Assembly (NCBI RefSeq): GCF_000463075.2
Contig: NZ_AVAQ01000001.1
Span: 124,001 to 188,000 of the forward strand
DNA: 64,000 bases
Direction: 5' to 3'
From: Lactiplantibacillus plantarum EGD-AQ4
Lineage (GTDB): Bacteria > Bacillota > Bacilli > Lactobacillales > Lactobacillaceae
Shown piece after piece: positions 48,336-55,915 of the stretch. The position numbers and the translations under genes were made by a program. Numbering within the stretch: the first letter of the stretch is position 1; every line of letters begins with the position of its first letter. The notes beneath the pieces are model-generated. The model worked only from the letters and a program-made list of their open reading frames with translations, searched no databases and was not told the DNA's origin.

Positions 48336-49232
48336 CTATGCTTCACGAGTCGCTACCAGTCGTTCCAAGGCCCGTTCAACGCGTTGCCGCGTGTCGCCGG
48401 CGGGTAATTGCTGGCAATCTAGCCGTGCTTGGTCCACTAATTCATTGGCCATCGTGAGGGCGGGCTCAATTCCGGTTGATAAGACCTTTTGTTGAGCGGC
48501 CACGAATTGGTCGGCAGTGGGCTGGTGCGCTTGATGGAAGAAATCGTAAAAATAGCCCGCTTCATTTTCAAAGCCAAACAGCAATGGCAATGGGTAGTCC
48601 CCGCGTAAGAGTCGTTCGTGAAAGTCGGCGATCTGCCGCGTATCTTGGACGTCGTGGTGAATCTTGGCAATGATCCCAATCGTTTCCCCAATGGCGCGGG
48701 CGAGGCCGCTGACTGCGGTGTCGGAATCGGCAAGACTGGAAGCAAGTTGGGCACTCAAACCAGTTAAGCGGGCCGAGCGATCTTTGGTGTCTTTTAAGAA
48801 GTCGGCAATGCGTTCACGCTGGTTGAAATTCAGACGTAACCGGTTGAGATTAGCGAGCGGTAACTCGGTAGCTGCTGCGAGCAAATCTTTTTTGGTGGTG
48901 TCACTCAGATTGGGTGCATCAACCACTAACTGATTAAACCGCTGGCCGAGATATTGACTGGCATAGGCTTGTGCTTTACTGATGGCTAAATCATTCAGGG
49001 TCGGTTTGGGCGTGAAACTGGCACGATTCAGATTAGTTGCCAGTGCCAAACACTCGACCGCTTGCGTCAATTTGGCTGTCGGACTGCCAGCACCAAACAG
49101 GGTGTAAACCGCTTGGCGCTCATGGTGCGCATCGGTATCAATGTCTGTCAGCAAATCACGGACAGGAGCAGGTAAGTGAGCCAGCCATTGTTGAAAATCG
49201 TCTTCTAAGGCGACGTCATAATCTAGTAACAT
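48336..49232 (-). CDS. Degenerate polyprenyl-synthase-like protein
   Basis: A 298-aa all-helical protein. The segment from about residue 190 (AIGETIGIIAKIHHDVQD, then DFHERLLRGDYPLPLLFGFE) matches the second half of trans-prenyltransferases (G..FQI.DDLLD ... DL..GK.T.P), but the second DDxxD is altered to HDVQD. The first DDxxD is absent: the AVECLALATNLNRASF region carries Asn instead. It is therefore probably not a normal prenyl synthase; it may be a non-catalytic partner or have a new role. The ATG is weakly supported. Confidence 0.6.
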   Translation of the reverse strand: MLLDYDVALEDDFQQWLAHLPAPVRDLLTDIDTDAHHERQAVYTLFGAGSPTAKLTQAVECLALATNLNRASFTPKPTLNDLAISKAQAYASQYLGQRFNQLVVDAPNLSDTTKKDLLAAATELPLANLNRLRLNFNQRERIADFLKDTKDRSARLTGLSAQLASSLADSDTAVSGLARAIGETIGIIAKIHHDVQDTRQIADFHERLLRGDYPLPLLFGFENEAGYFYDFFHQAHQPTADQFVAAQQKVLSTGIEPALTMANELVDQARLDCQQLPAGDTRQRVERALERLVATREA

Positions 49233-49247
49233 GCATGTTTGCCCCCA

Positions 49248-50228
49248 TTAATTTTGAAATTGATCCACTTCGCGAGCCAGTTGTTCAGCGATTGGAACGA
49301 AAATGTCGCTGAAATACTTGTCCATATCGATTCTAGTTGTCGTATCATCCAGGGCCGCTTGTGCGCGCTGATAGGCGTCGTTGCGCATATTAATGATCAG
49401 TAGCTTTTTCTGATGATGGAGATGTTTGACGAGCTTGTCGCCATTGGTTGTGTCGCGATTCTTCTCGATGAAATAGTAAAGTGTCTCATAAAACGTATTA
49501 TCTAAAACCCAGAAGAGGGTGTTGCGTGAAACCTTGTCATTCATGACCTGTGCAAATAAATCGTCACCTAAAAGTTCATGTTTGACGAAAGTGGCCGCTG
49601 AAAGAACAATCGCCTGAATTTCGTGCATGTCGGCCATGTACGCGCTAAAATGGCCCAAATCTTCATCGGCTAATTCGAACCCTAATTTGGATTTGCGAGT
49701 GGCGGCGTCCATCATTTTGAAGTTGTTTTGATATTCACTTTGCACATCGACGCTATCGGCAATCAAATCGCGTTCCATCGTCACCAACAGATTTTGATTG
49801 ACTTGCAGGTCTGCTTTGACCACGGTCCAGATTTTAGCGAATTGAGTGTTAAAATCTGCGAATAACGCCTGTGTGCTGTCCACGATTTGTTTTTGAACTT
49901 GGCCCTTTTCAGTGTGGGGTGCGAATTGAACGACCAATGGAATCGAATCATCATCAGCGCTAAGGCCAGCTTCTTCACGACGCTTCGTTTCGTAGGCTTT
50001 TAATTCATCCAAACTCAGCAGACCCAGTGGCATGACGTTGATTTCGCCATTCGTCGTCATGATTTGTAGTGAGAAGGGGGTATCTGCGTGCTGATTCATC
50101 GTGAATGATTTGAGCGTCTCACTGAGCTTGCTACGAGTCCCCAACTCATCTTCAGGATCGGCATAGAAGCCAGCCGTATAAATGGCGATGTTATCATATT
50201 TTGCAGCTAATTTTTCTTGAATATCCAT
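49248..50228 (-). CDS. Conserved hypothetical protein
   Basis: A 326-aa soluble protein with no family I recognise. It has a mixed N-terminal part (IAIYTAGFYADPEDELGTR) and a helical charged remainder, no signal and no membrane helix. The ATG at 50228 has AGGAGG upstream; the 27 residues before it are not supported. It is between the prenyl-synthase-like gene (15 bases) and the winged-helix-like gene (10 bases), so one operon inside the nitrate island. Confidence 0.75.
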   Translation of the reverse strand: MDIQEKLAAKYDNIAIYTAGFYADPEDELGTRSKLSETLKSFTMNQHADTPFSLQIMTTNGEINVMPLGLLSLDELKAYETKRREEAGLSADDDSIPLVVQFAPHTEKGQVQKQIVDSTQALFADFNTQFAKIWTVVKADLQVNQNLLVTMERDLIADSVDVQSEYQNNFKMMDAATRKSKLGFELADEDLGHFSAYMADMHEIQAIVLSAATFVKHELLGDDLFAQVMNDKVSRNTLFWVLDNTFYETLYYFIEKNRDTTNGDKLVKHLHHQKKLLIINMRNDAYQRAQAALDDTTTRIDMDKYFSDIFVPIAEQLAREVDQFQN

Positions 50229-50238
50229 GAACAGCCTC

Positions 50239-50559
50239 CTATGCTTCTGGTTGGTTGTTATCGCCTGTTGCGGTGGCGTCTTTATCTTGATTGTCGTCAT
50301 CGTCGGCATTAGTAAGGGCTTGCAATTTTGCGGTGCCCGCTTCAGTCAACGTCGCCTTGGTCAGGTCGATACTGGCTAAGGTATGACTGTAGTTGGCGTC
50401 CAAGGTCGCGTTGTTCAGGTAACCGCGGTCAACGGCAACGCTCACTGTTTGGTAGAGCATTGAATTGGGATTGACTTGTCTTCCTTGGTGAAAACGGTGA
50501 GTCGCAACGTCCCGTAAGATTCCTAATAGTTCTTCATCTTGACTAACATTATGTGCCAT
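50239..50559 (-). CDS. Small protein, possibly winged-helix (YjcQ-like)
   Basis: A 106-aa protein. The first 80 residues (EELLGILRDVATHRFHQGRQ, YQTVSVAVDRGYLNN, LTKATLTEAGTAKLQAL) have the helix-helix-strand pattern of small winged-helix proteins; the tail is very acidic (Asp-rich). A DNA-binding role is only a guess. First gene of the minus trio; a copy of the candidate NreC motif lies 57 bases upstream. Confidence 0.65.
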   Translation of the reverse strand: MAHNVSQDEELLGILRDVATHRFHQGRQVNPNSMLYQTVSVAVDRGYLNNATLDANYSHTLASIDLTKATLTEAGTAKLQALTNADDDDNQDKDATATGDNNQPEA

Positions 50560-50615
50560 GAGGTAGTGCTCCTTCCAAGTGCTTTTAATCCTAGTTTAGC
50601 GGACTGCACCGGTAT

Positions 50616-50635
50616 TAGATATTGGGGAAATGACT
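50616..50635. promoter_or_regulatory. Candidate NreC operator upstream of the minus trio
   Basis: TAGATATTGGGGAAATGACT matches TAGATATTAGGGAAATGGCT before narG at 18 of 20 positions, here in the opposite orientation relative to the gene. Confidence 0.5.
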
Positions 50636-50685
50636 AATATTACGCGGTGTGCCTTTGGTGGGATGGATTATCGAAAAGGTTAGGT

Positions 50686-50735
50686 TTAAATGCAGCCAGC
50701 CGAGGAATGCTAAAAACTGTGCGAGTCCGTGTAGA
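50686..50735 (-). repeat. Remnant of the type I structured repeat
   Basis: The sequence TGCAGCCAGC..GAGGAATGCT, then ACTGTGCGAGTCCGTGTAGA, resembles the outer end of copy 2 (TGCAGCCAGCTGAAAACCGC, then ATAGTGCGAGTTAGCGTAAA). The rest of the 50560-50992 gap holds no convincing gene. Confidence 0.5.
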
Positions 50736-50920
50736 TTAGTGGTGAGCGGCCCAGTACTGGTTCCTTGAATGGGGGAATAGGGGTCGTATTGGTAGACGAA
50801 CAGCAAGCTAACTAATTCACTTGTTTTCAGATTCGATCAACTGTACTTGAAGAAGCGCTAGTTTAAGTATTAATCATGACCAATTCACGCGTCTCAGACG
50901 TTCAGCAGCTAAATGGGCCT

Positions 50921-50950
50921 AAAAAAAGAACCCAGCTAATGCTAGATTCT
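50921..50950 (-). terminator. Terminator of nreABC
   Basis: On the minus strand AGAATCTAGC-atta-GCTGGGTTCT with two G-U pairs and a run of seven Ts, 43 bases past the nreC stop. Confidence 0.85.
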
Positions 50951-50992
50951 GCGATGTAACCATTAAGTTGACGGTCCAATTCGTTGTGCCGA

Positions 50993-51646
50993 TTAGAAGT
51001 CAATCAAATGATGGTGAATAGCGTAGCGAATCAAATCCGCACGGTTATTGAGCGCTAGTTTATGCATAATATTGGCTTTATGCGCCTCGACTGTTTTAGT
51101 GGAGATAAACAGTTTGGCGGCAATCTCTTTGTTGGAGTAGCCTAACGCAACTAATGGGAAAACTTCGCGCTCACGTTTGGACAGGCCGTTATAGCCAGTC
51201 AGATTCGTGTCGACACCGTCTGAATTAATTTGTTGCACATCGGACTTAGTCATCACGATATTGGCATCGACATATTCCTCGCCGTTCGCAACCGTTTTCA
51301 AGGCTTTCAGTAATTCATCGTCAGAAGAACTCTTCATGATGTACGACATGGCACCATTATGTAGCGCTTTATTGATGTACTCCTGTTCTTCGTGCATCGA
51401 TAAAATTAAGATCCGCACGTCCGGAAAATGGTCGTGAATGCGCTGAGTCGTGATTAGACCGCTTTCACCAGGGGGCATGCTTAAATCCATGACGAGGATA
51501 TCCACATCGCCTTGTTCAACGCGTAGGTAGGTCGAGGTGCCATCCGCGGCTTCATCGATAACTTCAAAATTAGGTTGTTGGTTAATTAAGTAGGCTAACC
51601 CTGAACGGACGACGGCATGGTCGTCCGCGATTAAGACGTGATACAT
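50993..51646 (-). CDS. nreC: Nitrate/oxygen response regulator NreC
   Basis: A 217-aa NarL/LuxR-type regulator: receiver domain with DD at 8-9 and phosphoacceptor D54 (DILVMDLSMPP), and the C-terminal helix-turn-helix LSKREREVFPLVALGYSNKE, IAAKLFISTKTVEAHKANIM. In Staphylococcus the phosphorylated form activates narGHJI and related genes. The ATG has GAGGAG upstream. It is separated from nreB by an unusual 244-base gap. Confidence 0.93.
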   Translation of the reverse strand: MYHVLIADDHAVVRSGLAYLINQQPNFEVIDEAADGTSTYLRVEQGDVDILVMDLSMPPGESGLITTQRIHDHFPDVRILILSMHEEQEYINKALHNGAMSYIMKSSSDDELLKALKTVANGEEYVDANIVMTKSDVQQINSDGVDTNLTGYNGLSKREREVFPLVALGYSNKEIAAKLFISTKTVEAHKANIMHKLALNNRADLIRYAIHHHLIDF

Positions 51647-51665
51647 GATAAAACAACTCCTCTAT

Positions 51666-51687
51666 GCAAATAGCAAATAGCAAATAT
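51666..51687 (-). repeat. Heptanucleotide repeat upstream of nreC
   Basis: Three tandem TATTTGC units (plus strand GCAAATA) just upstream of the nreC ribosome site. Such repeats can gain or lose units by slippage. Confidence 0.8.
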
Positions 51688-51838
51688 GGCAAAGCGTGAC
51701 GCTGGTATCGTGCGATTGAGAAACCTGGTCGGACCGGCAATGCAAGACTTGTTCAGCCTGTTCAGTTATGAGCGAGTAGTCGCAACATAACTGCTTATTT
51801 GTCGTTTGGCTCCAAGCCATCAAACGCACACCGGCTAT

Positions 51839-51877
51839 CGTTCGTGGCGAACACGATTCAATCGTTCCCCACGAACG
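51839..51877 (-). promoter_or_regulatory. Hairpin in the nreB-nreC gap
   Basis: Arms CGTTCGTGG / CCACGAACG with an inner GAAC..GAT / ATCGTTC stem, just beyond the nreB stop. No T run, so not a standard terminator; it may be an mRNA processing or attenuation element. Confidence 0.55.
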
Positions 51878-51890
51878 TTCGATGGTCGAC

Positions 51891-52925
51891 TCAATCTGGT
51901 TCATCGGCCATCGGAAACTTTGCCGTAACGGTGGTGCCGTGTCCAGGTTGCGAATGAATCCCAAACGTGCCGTTGAGTGCCTTGACCCGTTCGTTCATGT
52001 TCAATAGTCCCAGTGAGTGGCCATTAAACCCGGATTGGGTAGGCACTGAAAAGCCTTGGCCGTCGTCGATCACTTCGAGTGTAACGTAGTGATGATGAGC
52101 CACTAATAATAAGTTGATTTCGTTAGCATGGGCGTGTTTGAGCGCATTGTTGATTGACTCCTGGGCCAACCGGTAGAGCACGTTTTGCACGTCCGTCGAT
52201 AGTGGTAATGCTTTCTCCTGACCGGTAACGGTAATCGTCACACCGGAGTTGGCTTGGAGCCGCTTGGCAAGGGCCCGTAACGCCGCCAATAAACCAAAAT
52301 TGTCTAGGACTGAAGGTCGAATGTCTAGCGCCATGCCCTTAACTTCAGCCAGGGTATCTTCCAGTTGCGTCTCGATCACCTGGGTCAAAGCCTGGATTTG
52401 GCTGGGATTAGCTTGGTCATCACTGATTCGACGCACGCCCATGATTGCGGAATAGATTCCTTGGGCAATACTGTCATGGAGGTCCGCTGAAATTTTCTTA
52501 CGTTCCTCTTCGTGGGCCCGGTTCACATACGCATTTAACTGCCGTTGTTGCGCCAGCTGATCCATTCGTTTGATGGTGCCCCGATTTTTGAGTGTCAGTG
52601 AGAAGACCCGCTCGTTTTTATCAATAACGTGATAAATGAGAAAATAATTGAGTGGGTGGGGCTTGTTGACAGCCAGCGTAATTGGAATCGAAATTTCCGG
52701 CATCAGATTGCGGATGACACAGTCGAAACAATCATCGGTCGTATTAAATTTTTGTTGAACCGCATTATCCGCGACTTGTACTAAATAATTGGGGTCGAAA
52801 TCCAACTCCGCTTGCAAATCACGAGCGAGTTGATTGCTAATAACGAGTTGCTCGTCTTTAAAAATCAACACCGCATCCGTTGCCTCTGCAAAGTATTGTT
52901 GAATCCAATGATTTGATTCTAGCAA
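51891..52925 (-). CDS. nreB: Sensor histidine kinase NreB
   Basis: A 344-aa cytoplasmic kinase: N-terminal PAS-like region (1-115), HisKA_3 with H150 in ERKKISADLHDSIAQ, and HATPase_c (RLAQESINNALKHAHAN, DDGQGFS, GLLNMNERV). S. carnosus NreB holds an oxygen-labile 4Fe-4S cluster on two CxxC pairs; here only C66 and C69 (DDCFDC) remain, with QQK where the first pair would be. The start is TTG with GGGAGG about 9 bases upstream. Confidence 0.92.
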   Translation of the reverse strand: MLESNHWIQQYFAEATDAVLIFKDEQLVISNQLARDLQAELDFDPNYLVQVADNAVQQKFNTTDDCFDCVIRNLMPEISIPITLAVNKPHPLNYFLIYHVIDKNERVFSLTLKNRGTIKRMDQLAQQRQLNAYVNRAHEEERKKISADLHDSIAQGIYSAIMGVRRISDDQANPSQIQALTQVIETQLEDTLAEVKGMALDIRPSVLDNFGLLAALRALAKRLQANSGVTITVTGQEKALPLSTDVQNVLYRLAQESINNALKHAHANEINLLLVAHHHYVTLEVIDDGQGFSVPTQSGFNGHSLGLLNMNERVKALNGTFGIHSQPGHGTTVTAKFPMADEPD

Positions 52926-52948
52926 AAAGTCGGCCTCCCTTCGCCGAA

Positions 52949-53386
52949 TTAAAAAGTGGCCAAGTAACGGGAAAGCCGACTGACAGTTGCTTCAGAAACA
53001 GTTTGCGTGCTGCGGTAGCCGACTAGCAACACCCCGGTAACTAACCGAAATGGGGTCGCTAGAATCGGAATCGCTGCGGCAGCCGTCAATGATTCACTGG
53101 CGGCAATCGGGGTATACAGGGCATCACTGTAACTGGTGGCGAGTAACGCATTTTTCCAAAATGGTTTGCCAGTGCGTACCACTAGTCCGGCAATGCCAAT
53201 CCCACTGCGTAACACGATATTACGAAACTGCTCACTTTGATTTCCGGCAACGTATTGCCAAGTAATCTGATGGGGCGGTTGCGCACTTTGTAGGGCAATA
53301 CCAACAAAGTCAAAATCGCTTGTCTGGTAGAGTTGGTCAACGACCTGTTGATAATTCGGTCGATTGGCATTTTCAGCTAAGGTCAC
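52949..53386 (-). CDS. nreA: Nitrate receptor NreA (GAF domain)
   Basis: A 145-aa single GAF domain protein like staphylococcal NreA, which binds nitrate and restrains NreB. The core LRSGIGIAGLVVRTGKPFWK and AAAIPILATPFRLVTGVLLV fit. First gene of nreABC; the ATG follows AAAGGAGG. Confidence 0.9.
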   Translation of the reverse strand: MTLAENANRPNYQQVVDQLYQTSDFDFVGIALQSAQPPHQITWQYVAGNQSEQFRNIVLRSGIGIAGLVVRTGKPFWKNALLATSYSDALYTPIAASESLTAAAAIPILATPFRLVTGVLLVGYRSTQTVSEATVSRLSRYLATF

Positions 53387-53420
53387 TTTTTATTCCTCCT
53401 TTATCATACCATGATTACAA

Positions 53421-53433
53421 CGGTTTGAAACCG
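53421..53433. promoter_or_regulatory. Palindrome CGGTTTgAAACCG upstream of nreA
   Basis: A perfect 13-base palindrome 35 bases before the nreA start; a TATAAT lies on the minus strand at 53458-53463. It could be an operator for nreABC. Confidence 0.45.
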
Positions 53434-53599
53434 ATTTACACATTTTTATTTTTTACAATTATACATAAATGGAATATTTTATCAGATTTATGCCAACTGA
53501 TTTATTTTACCTTATTACTATGGTTAATGGGTAGCGACTTGAGGGCATTGTGCTAATTGAGTTGCCTTGAATCATGATTAAATCATGCTATTTTATAAG

Positions 53600-53895
53600 T
53601 TCAAGTGCAGCCAGCTGAAAACCGCTGGAAATAGTGCGAGTTAGCGTAAACTTCATGTGGTAGGTTCGTCCTAGGCCGGCTTCCAGGCATTCTGGGCAAT
53701 GGCCGGAACGTGGTGGACACAGATTTAAGCCGATAACCCACGTCTTAAATACTGGTCTTTCACTAACCAAGCAAAGAACGCTTGCTAAGTGAAATTTCAC
53801 CACTTGGCCTTGCCCAGAATACCTTCCAGCCGGGATCCTATTCGAAAGGCGGATATTTGCGAACCCAACTTTAAATGAACTAGTCGTTGATATTT
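53600..53895 (-). repeat. Structured repeat type I, copy 2 (inverted)
   Basis: About 296 bp, minus orientation relative to copies 1 and 3. The long-range stem is ATTCTGGGCAA (53689) with TTGCCCAGAAT (53810), versus TTTCTGACAA/TTGTCAGAAA in the other copies: both strands changed together, including a matched one-base insertion. The inner cactaaccaagc/gcttgctaagtg hairpin and the ATTTAAG/CTTAAAT core are kept. Confidence 0.85.
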
Positions 53896-54139
53896 GGTAC
53901 ACCCCATGTTGATATTCGGCTGAAAGATTGACAAGTTAGGTTATCTAGCTGTATTTCAATTCTGCGAACCTTTAGGATTATTGGAGGTTGTACTCGCCTG
54001 AGATGACAAAGTCTTTGTGCTAAGTGAAAGCTAGGACTATCAACTAATTTCATGGCATTTTACCAACATTTAAATACGAAAAATCAGTGTAATGCTAATT
54101 CAAAGTTTGCTTGAAGTTACTGCAACTAAATATCCATTG

Positions 54140-54300
54140 GTCAATTGCACTAAGATAGGTGGCCGTTCATCTGCCATTCGAGCTGGCCCCTCCAGTCGGA
54201 CTAAGGCGCGCATCAGCTGACGAACAGGAATCCACCAACTGGCATCATTTAATCATCCTTAATGCTTATGAATAACTAGCACAACGCGTTGTACGTTGTA
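54140..54300 (-). repeat. Type II flank repeat, copy B (lacks the inner structure)
   Basis: Matches, in inverse orientation, both flanks of copy A: TGGTCAATTGCACTAAGATA, GGCCGTTCATCTGCCATTCG, CAGTCGGACTAAGG, TTTAATCATCCTTAAT and AATAACTAGCACAACGCG. It has none of the roughly 160-bp hairpin segment present in copy A. Confidence 0.75.
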
Positions 54301-54509
54301 TGGATTTTCCTGAGTCACTTGTGATATTAAGGTTAAAAGTGCGATATGAAAGGCGAGCCTACTGACTGATTTTAAAACTAATGGCCAATGAAATTAGCGA
54401 ATGATTTTCAGGCCATTTTCTCAGTATTTGAATCGGACAAGTATCTGAGCTCAATCATAGTTGATGCTGACCAGCAGCTTGCCTGAAAGTCCAGTCTTCA
54501 AATACTCAG

Positions 54510-54660
54510 TGGTCAATTGTACCATGTTGAGTAGCTGTTGGCTTATCGGCTGGCTTGGTCTGTAAGTCGGACGAGGGCGCACATCTGTCAACAATCAGTA
54601 AATCAAACAATTGTCATGCATCAATCATCATTCATGACAAATTAACTATCACACTGCGTA
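54510..54660 (-). repeat. Type II flank repeat, copy C (degenerate)
   Basis: Starts GTGGTCAATTGTACCATGTT, later has TAAGTCGGACGAGGGCGC, and ends near TTAACTATCACACTGCG, in line with copies A and B but more diverged. Confidence 0.55.
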
Positions 54661-54759
54661 ACGTACAGTAATGCTGCTGAGTCTTGTAATTAAACACGAG
54701 TATGATCGCTTTCGTTAAAAAATAGTCATAAACGGTTTATTACCAAAAAGACTATTTAC

Positions 54760-55055
54760 TAAGAATCGACGACTAGTTCGTCAAAAGGTTGGGTCCGCAT
54801 ATGTCTGCCTTTCGAATATTATCCAGGCTGGAAGGCGTTTCTGACAATGCTCAGCGATGAAATTCCACTTGGCAAGCGTTTTTGGCTTGGTTAGTGGAAG
54901 ACCAGTATTTAAGACGTGGCTTTCGGCTTAAATCTGTGTCCATCGCGTTCCAGCGTTGTCAGAAATGCCTGTAAGCCGGCTTAGGACGCGGGCATAAAGC
55001 AACTTTACGCAAGCCTGAACTGTTTCCAGCGATTTTCAGCTGGTGTGTTTTGATT
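54760..55055 (+). repeat. Structured repeat type I, copy 3
   Basis: About 296 bp and very close to copy 1. Stems TTTCTGACAA (54838) / TTGTCAGAAA (54956) and TTCCACT.. (54863) / ..AGTGGAA (54893-54899). In the second stem the T-A pair of copy 1 is C-G here. The core CCAGTATTTAAGACGTGG is unchanged. Confidence 0.85.
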
Positions 55056-55079
55056 TTGAAACGAATATCAAAACAACAC

Positions 55080-55340
55080 TTAAGATTCCCGATATTGATC
55101 CGCAACATCTAATTTGAAATCAGGATCGACGAATTGCCGGTAGTGGTCGTAGTCTTGACGCACAGCGCGCAGTTGCATATCTAGTTTATCCAATTGGTCA
55201 TCTTTTTCAAGTGAGCGCATTTCTTCGTTGACTTCGCTGACGCGATTTTCGAGCATGGTCTGGCGAAGTCCTAAGTCGGTCAGGGCCACCTGTAATAATT
55301 TTTGAAAATCGCGGTCGGACATATCTGCTTTAGTTAACAT
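55080..55340 (-). CDS. Small coiled-coil protein of unknown function
   Basis: An 86-aa highly charged protein, probably one long coiled coil (LRQTMLENRVSEVNEEMRSL). No known family. The ATG has GGAGG upstream and overlaps the mobA end by 11 bases, so it belongs to the moeB-mobA operon as its last gene. A six-residue shorter start is possible. Confidence 0.75.
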   Translation of the reverse strand: MLTKADMSDRDFQKLLQVALTDLGLRQTMLENRVSEVNEEMRSLEKDDQLDKLDMQLRAVRQDYDHYRQFVDPDFKLDVADQYRES

Positions 55341-55899
55341 CTGTAAGTGCCTCCAGTTTATTTAAATTAATGAGTGCGCGGCTAGCCGGAAAGGTGATGG
55401 GAACGGCCTGACAAGTTGCGGTCATGAAGTGGCTGACGCGCAAATCACCTAATAGTAAGTCGTCGCGGACGATGGCTTGACTCGTTTGAAAGTGACTGAC
55501 GAGGTAGTGGTCACGTGTCGGTGTCGCCGCGTAACAGTTGGCTGCAGTCGTCAGGCTCGTCAAAATCGTCGTGGTCATCAGGGGATAGTCGACGGCTAAT
55601 AACAAGTAGTCGGTGAGTTCAGGTGAAAGACAAGTGGCCGCGTAGATACCGCTGAGCGGACCTTGCTGCACAAACGGCGCTTGATCGCGGGTGACGGTCA
55701 CGTGCTGGTCGCTCGCAAATTGGGCGGATAGTGCACTGTAATTGTTGGCATTCGCGCTCACAATCACATGTTCACACAACAGTTGTAACTTGGCTGCGGC
55801 CAAACCGACGTTGTTGAGTGGTTGACTAGCCAATTGGTAACGGGCTTTGTCTTGACCAAAGCGTTGTGATTGACCGCCCGCTAAAACGATTCCCAACAT
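55330..55899 (-). CDS. mobA: Molybdenum cofactor guanylyltransferase MobA
   Basis: A 189-aa nucleotidyltransferase that attaches GMP to Mo-molybdopterin to make the bis-MGD cofactor needed by NarG. The N-terminal loop LAGGQSQRFGQDKA is diagnostic, and LLLAVDYPLM is the metal motif region. The ATG at 55899 follows AAGAAGG; the 30 extra upstream residues overlap moaC. Confidence 0.93.
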   Translation of the reverse strand: MLGIVLAGGQSQRFGQDKARYQLASQPLNNVGLAAAKLQLLCEHVIVSANANNYSALSAQFASDQHVTVTRDQAPFVQQGPLSGIYAATCLSPELTDYLLLAVDYPLMTTTILTSLTTAANCYAATPTRDHYLVSHFQTSQAIVRDDLLLGDLRVSHFMTATCQAVPITFPASRALINLNKLEALTDVN

Positions 55900-55915
55900 C
55901 TCGAGGCCTTCTTTC

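Noticed and set aside
50615-50806. 63-aa minus-strand frame in the 50.6-kb gap
   Set aside because: It covers the repeat remnant and the candidate operator, with no ribosome site and no recognisable residues.
51662-51964. Possible 100-aa minus-strand frame in the nreB-nreC gap
   Set aside because: It overlaps nreB in another frame, lacks a ribosome site and has no protein-like pattern; the gap is better explained by hairpin and repeat.
42612-55079. Insertion sequence or transposase remnants in the two gene-free stretches
   Set aside because: No transposase-like frame, target duplication or terminal repeats typical of known elements were found; the structure is a set of internal nested hairpins.
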